Origin: Paenibacillus xylaniclasticus
GTDB taxonomy: Bacteria > Bacillota > Bacilli > Paenibacillales > Paenibacillaceae
Reading direction: 5' to 3'
Length of the DNA stretch: 53,617 bases
Assembly (NCBI RefSeq): GCF_004001065.1
Contig: NZ_BIML01000030.1
Span: forward strand, 1-53,617
Shown: piece after piece, positions 52,799 through 53,617 of the stretch
How positions within the stretch are numbered: position 1 is the first letter of the stretch
How the letters are laid out: every line of letters starts with the position of its first letter
Position numbers and translations under genes: made by a program
The notes under the pieces: model-generated
Seen by the model: only the letters and a program-made list of their open reading frames with translations
Database searches by the model: none
Told to the model about the DNA's origin: nothing

Positions 52799-52829
52799 TG
52801 CCCTCTCTTCATTGAGAGGGTATTTTTTG
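52799..52829 (+). terminator. Rho-independent terminator after rlmD
   Basis: CCCTCTC (52801-52807) and GAGAGGG (52814-52820) form the stem, followed by TATTTTTT. Confidence 0.88.
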
Positions 52830-52976
52830 TCTTCACAAGGAAGCGGGAGTTGGATGCTATAAGGCACTTGGGGGTGGTTTAAAGGTAAATAAATGTCTCT
52901 GTTCTTAATATTGGGCAGTACACATCTTCTCAGCAACCAGACATAAAAATTTAAACGATACGAAAAGGAAATGCCA

Positions 52977-52994
52977 ACATATGGTACAATATGT
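52977..52994 (+). promoter_or_regulatory. Palindrome over an extended -10 (TGGTACAAT) upstream of the barstar gene
   Basis: ACATAT (52977-52982) and ATATGT (52989-52994) flank GGTACA. TGGTACAAT (52982-52990) reads as an extended -10. No clear -35 is visible. The dyad could bind a repressor. Confidence 0.35.
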
Positions 52995-53035
52995 CTAGGT
53001 CATTGTTCTGATGAAAGTTGTTTGGGGTGAACAAA

Positions 53036-53524
53036 ATGGAACGGGAAGAATTATGGAAGTCATTGATGATGAACGGTTCTATAGTTATGTTTTGGAGACA
53101 AAGCATACTAGAAAAATACGTCGAAAATATAAGTGAAGAAGGGTTTAATGTATATCTTTTTGACTGTGAATCATGGGATAAGAAAACTTGTCTTTTGGAA
53201 TTAGGTTATACTCTCGAGTTCCCAGATTACTATGGTAAAAACCTAGATGCTTTTAATGACTGCCTTTCGGATATTGATCCTAGCAATGAAGGCTTCGTAT
53301 TAGTCTTCAAGAACTTCGATAAGTTCAATGAACGAGATAAAGAAACTGCGTTCCATGTGCTAGACATTATTCAAAACAATTCTTGGAGATTACTTGTAGA
53401 AAACCAAAAAAAGTTGATGGCGTTTTTGCATTCCAACGACCCACAGTTACATATTCAATCGGTAGGAGCAATGCCTGTACTGTGGAATAACGAAGAGTGG
53501 CTTGATAAGAACAGAGGTCTATAG
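53036..53524 (+). CDS. Barstar family ribonuclease inhibitor
   Basis: I chose the ATG at 53036, six bases after GGGGTG; a TTG six codons earlier lacks a site. The 162-residue product holds a barstar domain: FPDYYGKNLDAFNDCLSDID is the hallmark helix that plugs the barnase active site, followed by a strand segment (GFVLVFKNFDKF). The N-terminal half is longer than in the 90-residue classic barstar. Base composition is clearly AT-rich compared with rlmD upstream. No barnase-type toxin gene is in the window, so this is probably an orphan immunity protein. Confidence 0.88.
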   Translation: MEREELWKSLMMNGSIVMFWRQSILEKYVENISEEGFNVYLFDCESWDKKTCLLELGYTLEFPDYYGKNLDAFNDCLSDIDPSNEGFVLVFKNFDKFNERDKETAFHVLDIIQNNSWRLLVENQKKLMAFLHSNDPQLHIQSVGAMPVLWNNEEWLDKNRGL

Positions 53525-53564
53525 GGACGTGAACAAGACGAAAACTGTAATGTGGGGGGATGAT

Positions 53565-53617
53565 ATGAAAAAATATACTTGTCCTTACTGTGGATATATG
53601 ACTTTAGATGAACAGCC
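53565..53617 (+). CDS. Start of a CPCC-type cysteine-rich protein, truncated by the window end
   Basis: GGGGGGA lies four bases before the ATG. Only 17 codons are visible: MKKYTCPYCGYMTLDEQ. This N-terminus is like that of the small cysteine-rich CPCC proteins (usually M-K-K-Y-T-C-P-C-C-G-Y), which are common in immunity-gene arrays. Here the first motif is CPYC instead of CPCC. It follows the barstar gene by 40 bases in the same direction. Confidence 0.6.
   Translation, partial: MKKYTCPYCGYMTLDEQ

Noticed and set aside
1-53617. CRISPR array, tRNA, rRNA, prophage or complete insertion sequence
   Set aside because: No regularly spaced repeats, no cloverleaf or rRNA core sequence, and no transposase, integrase or phage structural gene was recognised.

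Overview
The window looks like the chromosome of a spore-forming Firmicute of the Paenibacillaceae (Paenibacillus/Cohnella type). The grounds are its moderately high GC, strong AGGAGG-type ribosome binding sites, spore germination and spore-lytic genes, PurR operators with guanine riboswitches, and gene order. From memory, Bacillus subtilis has yebA-guaA-pbuG-purEKBCSQLFMNHD-yerB-yerC and, further on, dgkB(yerQ)-rlmCD(yefA). The same backbone is visible here but is interrupted by insertions.

Layout. 1-375: C-terminus of a YebA-like transglutaminase. 605-4586 (minus): a gerB-gerA-gerC germinant receptor operon behind a near-consensus sigma-G promoter. 5015-6553: guaA. 6.6-8.8 kb: a poorly coding stretch with two small exported or anchored proteins, a gene remnant and several inverted repeats. 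8.8-10.5 kb: a hypoxanthine/guanine permease under a PurR box pair, a sigma-A promoter and a guanine riboswitch with terminator. 10.6-14.2 kb: a small conserved protein, a MarR regulator, a nitroreductase, a LysM-GH18 spore-type hydrolase and a decayed gene. 14.3-28.7 kb: the complete twelve-gene purine operon purEKBCSQLFMNHD, with PurR boxes, promoter, guanine riboswitch and terminator in front and a strong terminator behind. Together these genes take PRPP to IMP, and guaA makes GMP.

29.2-42.8 kb is an accessory block between purD and yerB. It holds a carboxymuconolactone decarboxylase-like protein, a 31-residue Cys-rich membrane microprotein, a MerE-like protein and an MFS exporter. These are followed by a compact cluster: LuxE-like acyl-protein synthetase, IscU-like scaffold, cysteine desulfurase, acyl carrier protein, fatty acyl-AMP ligase, ACP-KS-(dead AT) polyketide synthase, flavin oxidoreductase. 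A MarR regulator, strongly similar to the one at 11 kb, and an alpha/beta hydrolase come next. The combination of acyl activation, carrier and ketosynthase with a sulfur-mobilising pair is the best candidate in the window for an undescribed pathway, possibly a sulfur-containing acyl or polyketide product (inference).

43.0-52.8 kb returns to backbone genes: yerB-like lipoprotein, a DUF47-pit phosphate uptake pair behind a PhoP-box-like array, cardiolipin synthase and a YqfQ-like protein on the minus strand, yerC, a two-domain sirohydrochlorin chelatase, dgkB and an RlmD/RlmCD methyltransferase with unusual low-complexity insertions. From 53.0 kb an AT-rich segment carries a barstar-type inhibitor and the start of a CPCC-type protein, resembling an immunity-gene array. 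No rRNA, tRNA, CRISPR array or complete insertion sequence was seen.
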